Below, in pieces: positions 25,689-34,337 of a DNA stretch of 64,000 nt. A program made the position numbers and the translations under genes. Every line of letters starts with the position of its first letter. Within the stretch, counting starts at the first letter, position 1. The notes below the pieces were generated by a model, which saw nothing but the letters and a program-made list of their open reading frames with translations, ran no database searches and was not told the DNA's origin. Where the stretch lies: contig CAXXGF010000002.1 of NCBI GenBank assembly GCA_963677445.2, positions 90,361 to 154,360 on the forward strand, in the 5' to 3' direction. The DNA is from G963677445 sp963677445 (GTDB lineage Bacteria; Bacteroidota; Ignavibacteria; Ignavibacteriales; Melioribacteraceae).

Positions 25689-26652
25689 ATGAAAACATTA
25701 TTCTACAGATTGTATATCATCACCATTTTATTATTCAGCTTTTGTATCGAAATTATCCCGCAGGAAAATAAGGTTCTGGTGATGGATTTTTCAGATTCAC
25801 TTTTTAAAACATTTCCAGCCTTACTTAATCAATATACAAATAAAGAAATCGTTTACACGAGCGACATTGTTCCATTTGGTGAAGGTTATGAGGCCGTTTT
25901 TATGAACTTCCGAATGCCGGATCGTTCTGAATATATACTAAACTATTATGAAAACTTACTTTTTATGGATCACTTTAACAATGCGCCTTCACTTAAACTT
26001 TTTGTATCTTCTTACGTATTCAGTCAGAATATCGTTCCCGGATCATTCTGGGATTCGATAGGCGTTGTAACCGCGCCCGGAGCTTGTCTTGCAATTTATA
26101 CAGATTACATCGCGGGAGTCGCAAATACTTTTACGAGGGGATTAAATCTCGATACCACCATATTTTGTCCATATCTTCGTTATATGGATGGCGATATGTA
26201 TTTAATCCTGGACGCGAAAGGAAATGGTTTTTCAAGCTCGGCTGCTTACGCGAATGAAACATCTCGCTTTGACGTTGTTCTCGACTTTTATGGATTGATA
26301 TATCACCCCGATTTTCTTGAGAGAGTTTGTGAATTCTTTAATATACTTGAACCTGTCGGGGTAACTGAACCAGGTGTTTCCATTCCTGATGATTTTAACC
26401 TTTCTCAAAATTACCCCAATCCCTTCAATCCTTCCACAATCATCGAATATCAAATACCCTCCGCCGGTTATGTTAAGATAAAAATCTATGACGCGCTTGG
26501 TAAAGAGATAAAAACATTAGTGCAATGAATTCAAATATCCGGGGTATTATAAAATAGAATATGACGCGGAAAACCTCGCTTCAGGAATTTATTTGTACAG
26601 TATCAGCAGCGGAGAATTCAGACAGGTAAGAAAAATGATTCTGACACGATAA
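25689..26652 (+). pseudogene. Secreted protein with T9SS type A sorting domain, frameshifted near its end
   Basis: The frame opens with a signal peptide (LYIITILLFSFCIEIIPQ) and runs 279 residues. It enters the T9SS C-terminal domain with NLSQNYPNPFNPSTIIEYQI and IKIYDALGKEIKTLV, then stops at 26528. One base later the other frame continues EFKYPGYYKIEYDAENLASG and ends at 26652 with RQVRKMILTR, the expected end of the sorting domain. A single-base insertion at about 26522-26525 therefore explains the stop. The N-terminal domain (residues 25-210) is unrecognised; it may be a glycosidase- or peptidase-like surface domain. The sorting domain directs export through the type IX system and surface attachment. 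Confidence 0.8.
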
Positions 26653-26724
26653 TCTGTTTGCTTTCAATAAAAATATTTTAGTTATATATTACACGCGTCT
26701 GTCGATTAAATTGTATGGAGAAAA

Positions 26725-26949
26725 ATGAAGATAAAAAGGAAAAAGGAAAATACTAACTGGCTGGCATTAGGTATCGCCATGGGACCCGGAATAGGCCTCC
26801 CTTTTGGCGCGGCAATAGGGGTTGCGATGGATAATATCCCCGTAGGCATCTCAATGGGACTTTCTGTCGGAATGGGATTAGGTGTGGCGATAGGCGCTTT
26901 GTTAAACGCGAAACATAATAAATCCGGCGGCGAAGAGAACAAAAAATAA
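26725..26949 (+). CDS. Small glycine-zipper membrane protein
   Basis: A 74-residue protein. Between a Lys-rich start (MKIKRKKENTNW) and a charged tail it has a long Gly/Ala/Met-rich stretch in which G recurs every three to four residues (ALGIAMGPGIGLPFG, GISMGLSVGMGLGVAIGAL), a glycine-zipper pattern for packed transmembrane helices. RBS GGAG precedes the ATG. Such proteins are common and uncharacterised. Its stop is 10 bases from the stop of the convergent gene; a CGGCT...AGCCG stem spans the gap. Confidence 0.65.
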   Translation: MKIKRKKENTNWLALGIAMGPGIGLPFGAAIGVAMDNIPVGISMGLSVGMGLGVAIGALLNAKHNKSGGEENKK

Positions 26950-26958
26950 CCGGCTGTT

Positions 26959-28456
26959 TTATTGAGCCGCCACCTTCACAAAGTCTGTGTAAAGATTTTT
27001 CAGATTACTATATTCCTTAACAAGAGTAAAAAGCAGCCTGGCCCATCCGGCAAAACCGGCGCTTAAATATTTAAATGAATCAAATATCAGCGCGACTATC
27101 CGGCAGGCGAGAGAAAAGGCTGCCGACTGGTTATTAAGCCTGATTATGCCGGCTCCGGAGGCAAGATTTTTATCCACAACAGCTACCGTATCCATATCTT
27201 TTGAAAAAAGAAAAATATCATTCGGGGTATGTAGAACACCATTAATATAGACTTTTACAGAGTCAACAATATTAGAAATTCCCCTCGTCGCTATTTTCCA
27301 GGACTTTGAAGCAAACCGGAAAAACCCGATAAAAAGGTTTTCCCTGATAAATGAAAAAACCCTGCTGCCTATCCTTTTAATCCAGCCCCAAATCCTTTTA
27401 AGCCCGTCCCATAATCTTAAACCTTTGCTTTTGATAAATTCCCAGGCATTGTTTATTTCTTCCTCCGAATTAATTTCCCTGGCGATCAATAAACTGGCGT
27501 CGGGTAATCCCTGTTTCTCTTTCTCTTCGCTATCGGCCAGAATACCATCAAAAAAGAGGGGAGTTATTTTTTGAGAAAGTTCCTCAGCCTCAGCGGAATT
27601 TTTTCCCTGAAAATTGACGAAATAATTTTTTATCGCTGAATAGAGGTTATTGATTTCACTCTTTTCAAAATCATTTTTTCCATTGATTTTAACATTATAA
27701 CCAAGAAGCCACAATTCAATTTTGGCGCAATTAACTATAAAACGTTCCGCCAGCTTTTCTTTATTTTTCTCCTTTTCCGTATTCAGCCTGAATGAATTTT
27801 TATCATCCGACGCTCTTTGCGCAAGAAACCTGACAAACCGTTCCTGATCATAAAGAAGCCTGATTGTCTGTTTGTCAAAGCCGGCTTCATAATCCCGGGG
27901 AACAAGCATCAATATTTTTGCCATGGCTTCAAAGCTTGATAAACAGGATGGTAATAAAATATTAAAGTCAGTTCCCGGTTTTTTTTCACATAGTCCGAGC
28001 GACCACAACCGAAGCTGAATTCCCCCGGTGAATTGCTTTTTCCGATGCATGGTTTATCTCCTGGCCCTGAAACCAGTGATCATCACTCAGATCACTTTCA
28101 AAACTGACAATTTCATCCATAGCGTGCCAGGTGATATCACCCACCCAGTTATCCGGTTTAAGCCCCGCCTCCTTCTGAAATTCCATCACCGCGGACTTGA
28201 TTCTCTCCAGATTTTCCTCAATATTTTCCGGCTCAATTTTATCCGCGAGATAACCAAGCAGGAATAAACGTGAGGCCATAGTCTGTATTCTTATCCGCTG
28301 GCTTTCGACATCATAGGTTTCCCTCTCATTTTTTGGGGAGGAATGAATAATTCCTTTAGCCTTTGCTTCATCCAGGATTTTATCAAACTGCCCGAGCTGA
28401 TCCACAATATTTCCATGCAGATCAGCCGGGGTATTTTCAGGCAATGAAAAGCTCAT
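26959..28456 (-). pseudogene. Peptidoglycan-binding-like helical protein, frameshifted
   Basis: Two overlapping frames (28456-27986 and 28050-26959) are one gene. At the G5 run near 28022-28026 the first frame ends the useful sequence at EKAIHRG, and the second continues IQLRLWSLGLCEKKPG. Removing one G restores a continuous protein of about 497 residues. The N-terminal part has a PG_binding_1-like domain (SRLFLLGYLADKI ... AVMEFQKEAGLKPDNWVGD, ITWHAMDEIVSFES). The remainder is helical, with a Trp-rich basic patch (LWDGLKRIWGWIKRIG) and ends in amphipathic helices. No signal peptide is evident. It forms a two-gene operon with the small gene at 28459. Function is unknown; an association with cell envelope is suggested by the first domain. 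Confidence 0.65.
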
Positions 28457-28458
28457 AT

Positions 28459-28794
28459 TTAATCCAGAAAGTCCTTGAATAATTTAAGCAGACCAAGACG
28501 GGTTTCAACTCCCGACTGAACCGCGTTTTTATGTGTCTCAAGCGCCACAGCGGGAATATTGGAAAGGTCCTGTTTTACGAAATTATATGAATCTCCGTCA
28601 AACTTCGCGAGGGTTTCCGCTACCAGACTTATCTCCCCGTTTGTTTTTGCCTGCTGCACAAGTTTCTGAATATCTTCGAAACTTTCCGATCCGGTTATTT
28701 CACTTTTTATATCACCTGTAAAGGTCTGAACATGAAGCGAAGTCAGGTCCTGAACAGCTTCATTTAGCTTGTTTAACGCTTCCTTGAGTCCCAT
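28459..28794 (-). CDS. Small helical protein in operon with the PG-binding-like gene
   Basis: A 111-residue, mainly helical soluble protein (MGLKEALNKLNEAVQDLTSL at the start; LLKLFKDFL at the end) without signal peptide or membrane span. It lies 2 bases upstream of the PG-binding-like gene on the same strand, so the two are co-expressed. I do not recognise a family. The segment VQTFTGDIKSEITG is the only likely beta part. Confidence 0.6.
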   Translation of the reverse strand: MGLKEALNKLNEAVQDLTSLHVQTFTGDIKSEITGSESFEDIQKLVQQAKTNGEISLVAETLAKFDGDSYNFVKQDLSNIPAVALETHKNAVQSGVETRLGLLKLFKDFLD

Positions 28795-29126
28795 AATTAA
28801 GCTCCCGATTTATTTAATAATAAGTATATAAATATTTTATAGTCTTTCCCGGCAACCGGAAAATGTTAATCCGGAAGAGATTTAATATATCAGCCCGTAA
28901 CATCAGTCACCCTTAAAATATAAATAATCATAAGTTATCGCAATAAAAAAAGTAAAATATTATATGTCAGAAGTTCACTATTTCCCGGGTGACTGTCACA
29001 ATGCCTTAAACATCGCGGCAAAGGAGAAAATTTTTTCCCTTTTTATTATAAATTGATAAAGTGGTTCCATTTTGTATTTGTTAATTTTTAATAATATTCC
29101 CTTTTGGAAAAACAGCGGGAAAATGT
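28795..29126. other. Intergenic region between divergent genes
   Basis: 332 AT-rich bases between the minus-strand operon and the S41-like gene, expected to hold promoters for both. I see no hairpin, repeat family or ORF worth naming. TTTGTATTTG at about 29071 resembles the -7 element of Bacteroidota promoters but is not conclusive. Confidence 0.4.
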
Positions 29127-29690
29127 ATGAAAAGACTTCATAATATTTTTATTCTGAGTTTGACACTTTTTCTGGTTTCCTGTCAGGAAACTGATGAATT
29201 AACAATTTATACCGACATGTCAGATGAGGCCGAAGGATACCTTCAGGCAGCGTTGGATATAATGGAATATAATTCTATCGACTGTTACAAAATAGAATGG
29301 GCATCCTTCAGGGAAGAGACATTCAGGATTGCCCTCAGCGACCTGTCAACCGCTGATACTTATAACGCGATCAGAAGCGCGCTCGAAAGACTGGGTGATG
29401 ATCACAGCTTTTTCAGGGAATCCGAAAACAATCCTTTGCCGAAAATCAGTATACCGGGAATGGCCGGGAAAGTAAAATTTTACAACCCCGCTTCAGGCGT
29501 ACTGGGTTTAAGAATTACAGAAAACATTGGTTTTATCCGGATTCCGGGATTTATATATTCAGGAGGCGCGGCGAAAGTATTCGCGACAAGTATTCAGAAT
29601 AAGGTCAGAGAAAATGATGGTGAAAACGTTAAAGCCTGGATTGTTGACCTCAGGCAGAATACAGGGGGAAATATGTGGCCTATTCAGGTT
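29127..29690 (+). pseudogene. S41 (tail-specific) peptidase lipoprotein, 3' truncated
   Basis: MKRLHNIFILSLTLFLVSCQ is a lipoprotein signal (lipobox LVSC). Residues 30-185 match the N-terminal half and substrate domain of S41 peptidases, including ALERLGDDHSFF, IGFIRIPGFI and the pre-catalytic AWIVDLRQNTGGNMWPI. The active-site Ser/Lys region that should follow is missing: sequence changes after PIQ to that of a mechanosensitive channel. A stop at 29697 ends the frame. The gene is therefore an inactive 5' remnant, created by a deletion or an assembly join. Confidence 0.75.
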
Positions 29691-30400
29691 GTTTTTTAAG
29701 AGAACGATTCCACCTTTTCGTATAATATTCTGGACAGTTGTTCTTTATGAAATTATTACCCTTATCCTGGCTCCTCCCCTGGAAACTATTGTCGCTGTTT
29801 CCGCCGTTGTCGGGTTAAGTGTGGGTCTGGCTTCGCAGGATATCCTTAAAAATATTTTTGGCGGAATTGTTATTCTGCCCGACCATCCTTTTCAGGTAGG
29901 GGATAAAATACAGGCCGGAGGTCATTATGGTGAAGTTAAACAGATAGGCTTAAGAACGATGCGAATCCAGACACCTGATGACAACCTGGTTTCCATACCC
30001 AACGCTGAAATCATGAACCAGGCGGTTTCAAACGCGAACGCGTGTGAGCCAAACTGCCAGGTTGTTGCCCGGGTATATCTTCCGGCGTTGGGTAGATACT
30101 CAGAAGGCCAGGGAAATCGCTTATCTTTCAGCCGTAACCTCACGTTATGTTTATCTTAAAAAACCGGTCGCGGTGATTTTGAAAAATGAAATGCACCTGG
30201 GTAAGTCGGCGCTTCTTGTAAAAATAAAAGTTTATGTGCCGGCTATCAGGCATGAGTTCCCTTTTATGAGCGATATGACCGAAATTACCCTTAAGGAACT
30301 GATGAATGAAGGTCTGATTACAGAGGCTGATATGGCATGGCATCCCCCTGAGAGAAATGACAGGAAATCTTTATTAGATGCACCTGTCGCAATTCAATAG
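29688..30400 (+). pseudogene. MscS-family mechanosensitive channel, 5' truncated and frameshifted
   Basis: Directly after the S41 remnant, the sequence reads RTIPPFRIIFWTVVLYEII and then the pore helix VSAVVGLSVGLASQDIL, followed by IFGGIVILPDHPFQVGDKI and the beta domain through PNAEIMNQAVSNANA. All of these are hallmarks of small-conductance mechanosensitive channels. The N-terminal helices and start codon are missing. Near 30090 one extra base shifts the frame: VYLPA is followed in another frame by VDTQKAREIAYLSAVTSRY and continues to a TAG at 30400. Two lesions (truncation plus indel) make it non-functional as sequenced. Confidence 0.8.
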
Positions 30401-30487
30401 TGCATCTGACCGATTGACTAAAATCATTTTATTCAATATTTTGATTCCTGAAAATTTGCAGCCGATAAAGATAACCGGAGACAAAAT

Positions 30488-30922
30488 ATGAATATCCTTA
30501 AACAACTTTACTGCAATCAGTATTATGAATTAAAACCCAAAGGGAAGGGTGATTCGGCGCTTGGAAATGGCACCGCTCTCGTAACAATAACTTTGGTTAT
30601 GCTTGTTCTCGGCCTTTTGTTTCTGCTGGTTGCTCTTGTCCCCGATTTCGGCGATTCGATGGAGGACCTGCTTGAGGATATTTTTGGAAGAAAAGGGGGC
30701 AGATCAATAGGTGTAATTATCGCGGGGGTAACTTTTATATTTATTTACCTGGGAATTAAATATACACTGGGTAAAAAGGAAAATTTCGAGAAGCTGATAA
30801 ATCAGTTTGAAGCCCTTGATGAAGTTGATCAGAAAAGAATTTCAAAAAACGGAATGACATTTTTCCTGACCGGACTCGGAATATTTGTGCTCAGCATATT
30901 GCTGATGATGATCTTCGGCTGA
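30488..30922 (+). CDS. Three-TM membrane protein, unknown function
   Basis: A 144-residue protein. A short N-terminal region (MNILKQLYCNQYYELKPKG) is followed by TM1 (ALVTITLVMLVLGLLFLLVAL), an acidic loop (DFGDSMEDLLEDIFG), TM2 (IGVIIAGVTFIFIYLGI), a charged helical linker and TM3 (TFFLTGLGIFVLSILLMMIF). RBS CCGGAG precedes the ATG. No family recognised. Confidence 0.65.
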   Translation: MNILKQLYCNQYYELKPKGKGDSALGNGTALVTITLVMLVLGLLFLLVALVPDFGDSMEDLLEDIFGRKGGRSIGVIIAGVTFIFIYLGIKYTLGKKENFEKLINQFEALDEVDQKRISKNGMTFFLTGLGIFVLSILLMMIFG

Positions 30923-31106
30923 AAAAAATATATTTTAACCAAGCCGGCATAACCAGAACCAAAGGAAATTCAGAAAAAAAAATCGTTCCCGTACCTGGTT
31001 TTATTTTTTCCGGCAAATTTTTCGAGTATGATTACGAGTACCGCTTCGCTGCGTATGTATATAATATTATCCCTGCTTCCGGTTCGGCCTGTTTAATTGA
31101 TTTTAA

Positions 31107-31637
31107 TCAAAGTTTAATAACCTTTCCACCGTTAATAAGTTTGCATCTGTGTTTCGAAATACCGGCAAGAGCCATCTTCTGAATCCCGGTGAGTGAAGCG
31201 GCTTTTTCTCCTCTTTCATCAAAGAGCAACCTCGCCTTTTGAGGTACTCGCGGCCAGAATACAAAAAGTCCCGCGATTAAAACAAGAATGGCAGGAACCA
31301 GGTAACCTGCAAGATATAAATATATTGCGCCCCAAAGCGCTGCAGGTATAAAAATGATACTCATTATCCATGCCGATCTCACCTGTTTTAAGCGTTTTTT
31401 CTCACTCAGTAATCTGAATTTCAATTTCATGCCACATTGCGGACATTTTATCTCTTCTTCAACTGATCCTTCATCCGGTGCGGTAAAAATATATTCCTTT
31501 TCAATGAATCCGGCATCCCCGTTTTTATCTGTATATTCTCTTCTTCCATTTTTATATTCAATCCCAAACCTGGTTCCCGCCATCGGCGGATTCTGAAAAC
31601 ATCCTACAACTATTTTTACAATGTTTTTTTCAGACAT
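31107..31637 (-). CDS. Zinc-ribbon membrane protein, unknown function
   Basis: A 176-residue protein. It contains a CPQCGMKLKF knuckle at about residue 65, a pair of membrane segments at about 88-130 (SAWIMSIIFIPAALWGAIYLY; GYLVPAILVLIAGLFVFW) and a basic C-terminal tail. The second half of a zinc ribbon may come from C13 or the C-terminal HRCKL. AGGAATAT precedes the ATG. No family recognised. Confidence 0.6.
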   Translation of the reverse strand: MSEKNIVKIVVGCFQNPPMAGTRFGIEYKNGRREYTDKNGDAGFIEKEYIFTAPDEGSVEEEIKCPQCGMKLKFRLLSEKKRLKQVRSAWIMSIIFIPAALWGAIYLYLAGYLVPAILVLIAGLFVFWPRVPQKARLLFDERGEKAASLTGIQKMALAGISKHRCKLINGGKVIKL

Positions 31638-32405
31638 TTTATATTCCTGTTTTTTTTACATCCGGCAGCAGTAAAATGCACCGATTCATTTCAGGCGTCT
31701 TTCCGCAACGGCCATATTTTTTGTGACAAATATATCTAATTTTTTGTTGAATTGAAGTTTTTAATTTATTCCCTGTTATAATATTCAGGTAAGAAATTCG
31801 TTCAGGATTGTGTTTCAGCAGATAAGCCGGATTCCAAATTTTACGCTGGCAAAGCCGGAAGTGAAGAGTGGTTGGTGGAGAGTTGTTTAATCTACCTTGA
31901 GATGAAACTAACCTGGAGAAATGTCGAGAAATTCTTAAAAAAAATGACAATGTTTTCCCCGAATAATATTCTTGTTGCCTGGAAGGTTAAAAATCAAGAT
32001 AAACGGTGTGCCGTCAGGTACACCATATTTATCCGCGGGAGGAAAGCTATAAACATAAACATGCAAGGATGGAAAAAGAGTAAGTTATATTTTCAAGATT
32101 GTGCGCAACAATTTTTGTCATTTGCGTAAAATTTAACTGTTTACGGAATAAATTGGCTTAGAAAGAGAGAAATGAAGAATTTAAAATTGCCCTCAGGGAA
32201 TATTCTAAGCTCTGGTCTGCAAAAATGATTTCGACTTCGATTGCGATTTGGATTTCGAAGGGCCTTTTACACCCCGTTTGTTTTTTATTCTCTGTAGTTC
32301 TCCCTTGTTCTGTGTGAATCAGGGAAATCTGCGGTGGTCTAATTGTTCATTAGTAATTACTAATTGTATTCCTGTCATTTTGCGTAGAATTTGACTGATT
32401 ACGGA
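31638..32405. repeat. Gene-free region with dispersed repeats
   Basis: No gene is supported; short ORFs have no protein character. Recognisable units: GTTGCCTGGAAGGTTAAAAA (31974, related to 40508), a GTGTGCCGTCAGGTACACC palindrome (32008), TTTGCGTAAAATTTAACTG with TTTACGG (32120), TTCGACTTCGATTGCGATTT (32229, related to 46982) and CATTTTGCGTAGAATTTGAC (32378). All belong to families seen elsewhere in the window. Confidence 0.75.
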
Positions 32406-33086
32406 CTAATTCCGGCCTATTACTATTTGGGGTCCGTAAAATTTTGGCTCCGTTCCGAGAATATAAATATCGAGCACCGTTTTTACTTTTGCGAGCTGTT
32501 CCCTTATTTTTGTTTTGAAGCTGTAATAGGCGGGCGCTTCTTTGGCATTATATCCTATGGCATTTATCCCCGATTCTCCCGCTATAAATATTGCTCTTTT
32601 GTTATGAAATTCCTGTGAAACGACCGTAATGCTGTCGCAGCCGAAAATATGTTTCGCGCGGATAACCGAATCGAATGTTCTGAATCCGGCATAATCACAA
32701 TAAATCAGAGAATCCGGCACCCCTTTTTCAATAAGAGCTTTTTTCATTGTAGTTGGCTCATTATAAGATTTTGTTGAATTATCGCCGCTGACGATAAAAT
32801 ATTTCACCTTTCTGTGCTCGAAAAGCTCAACGGCAGCGTTTATACGATTTCTGAAGAATAAATTGATTCCCCCTCCCGGAACAAATTTAGAACAACCCAT
32901 TACCAGCCCCACCTTTACTGCCGGAATCTTTTCAACCGAGATAAAAACTTTATCCCGGGATGACGCTTCAATTATCTTATCCGAAATGATTATCAATAAT
33001 ATGCTGAGTAAAAAAAATACTGCAGAGATAATCAGAAAATGAGGATAATATTTTTTGACTGCTCTTTTTATTTTACCGGAAAACAA
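32406..33086 (-). CDS. sanA: SanA/YdcF-like DUF218 membrane protein
   Basis: A 226-residue protein with one N-terminal membrane span (FLIISAVFFLLSILLIIIS). The DUF218 domain follows: GLVMGCSKFVPGGGINLFF, FIVSGDNSTKSYNEPTTMKK, CDYAGFRTFDSVIRAKHIFG and ITVVSQEFHNKRAIFIA. This is the SanA branch (vancomycin high-temperature exclusion protein), implicated in envelope barrier function, with the domain outside the cytoplasmic membrane. The likely start is a TTG at 33086 with an AGGA ribosome-binding site. It is flanked by repeat-rich DNA and is monocistronic. Confidence 0.85.
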   Translation of the reverse strand: MFSGKIKRAVKKYYPHFLIISAVFFLLSILLIIISDKIIEASSRDKVFISVEKIPAVKVGLVMGCSKFVPGGGINLFFRNRINAAVELFEHRKVKYFIVSGDNSTKSYNEPTTMKKALIEKGVPDSLIYCDYAGFRTFDSVIRAKHIFGCDSITVVSQEFHNKRAIFIAGESGINAIGYNAKEAPAYYSFKTKIREQLAKVKTVLDIYILGTEPKFYGPQIVIGRN

Positions 33087-33681
33087 TGTAATCCTTTTTT
33101 TTCTGGTTTGTTATTCTGACTCGCGAAAATGCCGTTTGGTTCCGTTTTAAGAGCAAAAGAAAATGATTCCGTAAGAAGGCAAAATTTACGCAAAATGGCA
33201 GGATTTTAATTACGCTGTTTTTACTGTAATACACCGGGATTATCAGTTGTCATCCATTTATTATTTGACAAGGTCTTTTTACCGCAAATGAATTGTTAAA
33301 AATTCAGAACTCCTTACTTCTCGCAAAATGAAATCGCGGAAGTTCAACGCGAATTATTATATCCCAGGCTTTCAATGTAAATAGTATTTCTCATTCATCA
33401 GGCAGACAATTAAAAGATGTTCCATTTTAAAGGATGAAAAGTTGTCTGTGTCGTCCCTGACGGGACTTTTTGTGATTGAATGTTACCCGTCTACCCCACA
33501 ATGAATTGCGGGGCTATTTTCTGCTTGCCTGTCCGACGCGGCGGATCCCTGGCGGGACTTTCTTCCAGACTTCCATCCCGCGTTTTTGTTTGCGAATGAA
33601 TCCATGTAAGTTATTGTTTTTTATAACCGGGATAAGGAGTTCTGAAATTTGTCCCTCGGGGAAGAGCATAAAGGTATGGTT
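33087..33681. repeat. Gene-free region with palindromic and dispersed repeats
   Basis: No gene is supported. It contains a TTACGCAAAATGGCAGGATTTT unit (about 33188), CAGAACTCCTTACTTCTCGC followed by AAAATGAAATCGCGG (33304), GTCGTCCCTGACGGGACTTTT (33451), the CCCCACAATGAATTGCGGGG palindrome (33494-33513), and TCCGACGCGGCGGAT (33532) joined to CCCTGGCGGGACTTT. The last is a GC palindrome replacing the usual centre of the CCCTGACGGGAC repeat. Confidence 0.8.
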
Positions 33682-34230
33682 TTATTCAATAATTATCTCG
33701 TACTTATAAAGTAACCCCGGAAGGCCGTATAATGAAAACTTCGCCCCTTTTACATTATTTATTTCAGGATCAATTGAGTAATTATAAGAACTGGCAAAAT
33801 CACATTTCTCAAGATTGCTGCTCTCAAACAGACTATTTTTTAAGTCACAATTTATAAAAGAGCTTCCCTTTAAAACCGAGCCGGCAAAATCGGCGTCGAT
33901 AAGTTCACAGTTCTCAAATTTGGTTGAGGGGATATTCATATTATAAAACGAACACATATTGAGTATCGATGAACTGAAACTGAAAGAAAGAAGAAATGGA
34001 TTGCAGTTATCAAATCTTAATCCAATTAATTTGCATTTATGGAAAAGAACATCCTTTAAAGCGGTGTTGGAAAATTTAGCGTTGCTCAGATCGCATGAAT
34101 CAAATTTGCATCCCAAAAATGAAACAGATGTCAGGTCAACCCCCGAAAAATTGCAGTTTGTGAATGTGTCCTCTTCAAACTCTCTTGTCGCTTCGAACAA
34201 TTCACTGCCATCCATATCCTGATAATTCAT
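33682..34230 (-). CDS. Pentapeptide-repeat protein
   Basis: A 182-residue protein built almost entirely of A(D/N)(L/F)xx-type pentapeptides, for example CNFSGVDLTSVSFLGCKF, CDLSNAKFSNTALKDVLF and CELIDADFAGSVLKGSSF. These fold into a right-handed quadrilateral beta-helix. There is no signal peptide. Some members mimic DNA and protect gyrase, but most have no known role, and I see nothing that points to a specific one here. It lies 108 bases upstream (on the minus strand) of nothing closely linked, although the histidine kinase gene on the same strand ends upstream of it. Confidence 0.85.
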   Translation of the reverse strand: MNYQDMDGSELFEATREFEEDTFTNCNFSGVDLTSVSFLGCKFDSCDLSNAKFSNTALKDVLFHKCKLIGLRFDNCNPFLLSFSFSSSILNMCSFYNMNIPSTKFENCELIDADFAGSVLKGSSFINCDLKNSLFESSNLEKCDFASSYNYSIDPEINNVKGAKFSLYGLPGLLYKYEIIIE

Positions 34231-34337
34231 TTGAAATTCCTTATAACAAAAAGCTAAAAATATATTGTAATATTATCGGGGTTAAGAACCAAATCCCTAT
34301 ACTTCTAATATCGAACTGGCGCTAACACCGAAAAATT

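Noticed and set aside
31872..32129. 85-residue ORF with VAWKVKNQDKRCAVRYTI
   Set aside because: It is made of dispersed repeat units (VRYTIF-like translation recurs where the GTACACC palindrome repeats), so it is a repeat artefact.
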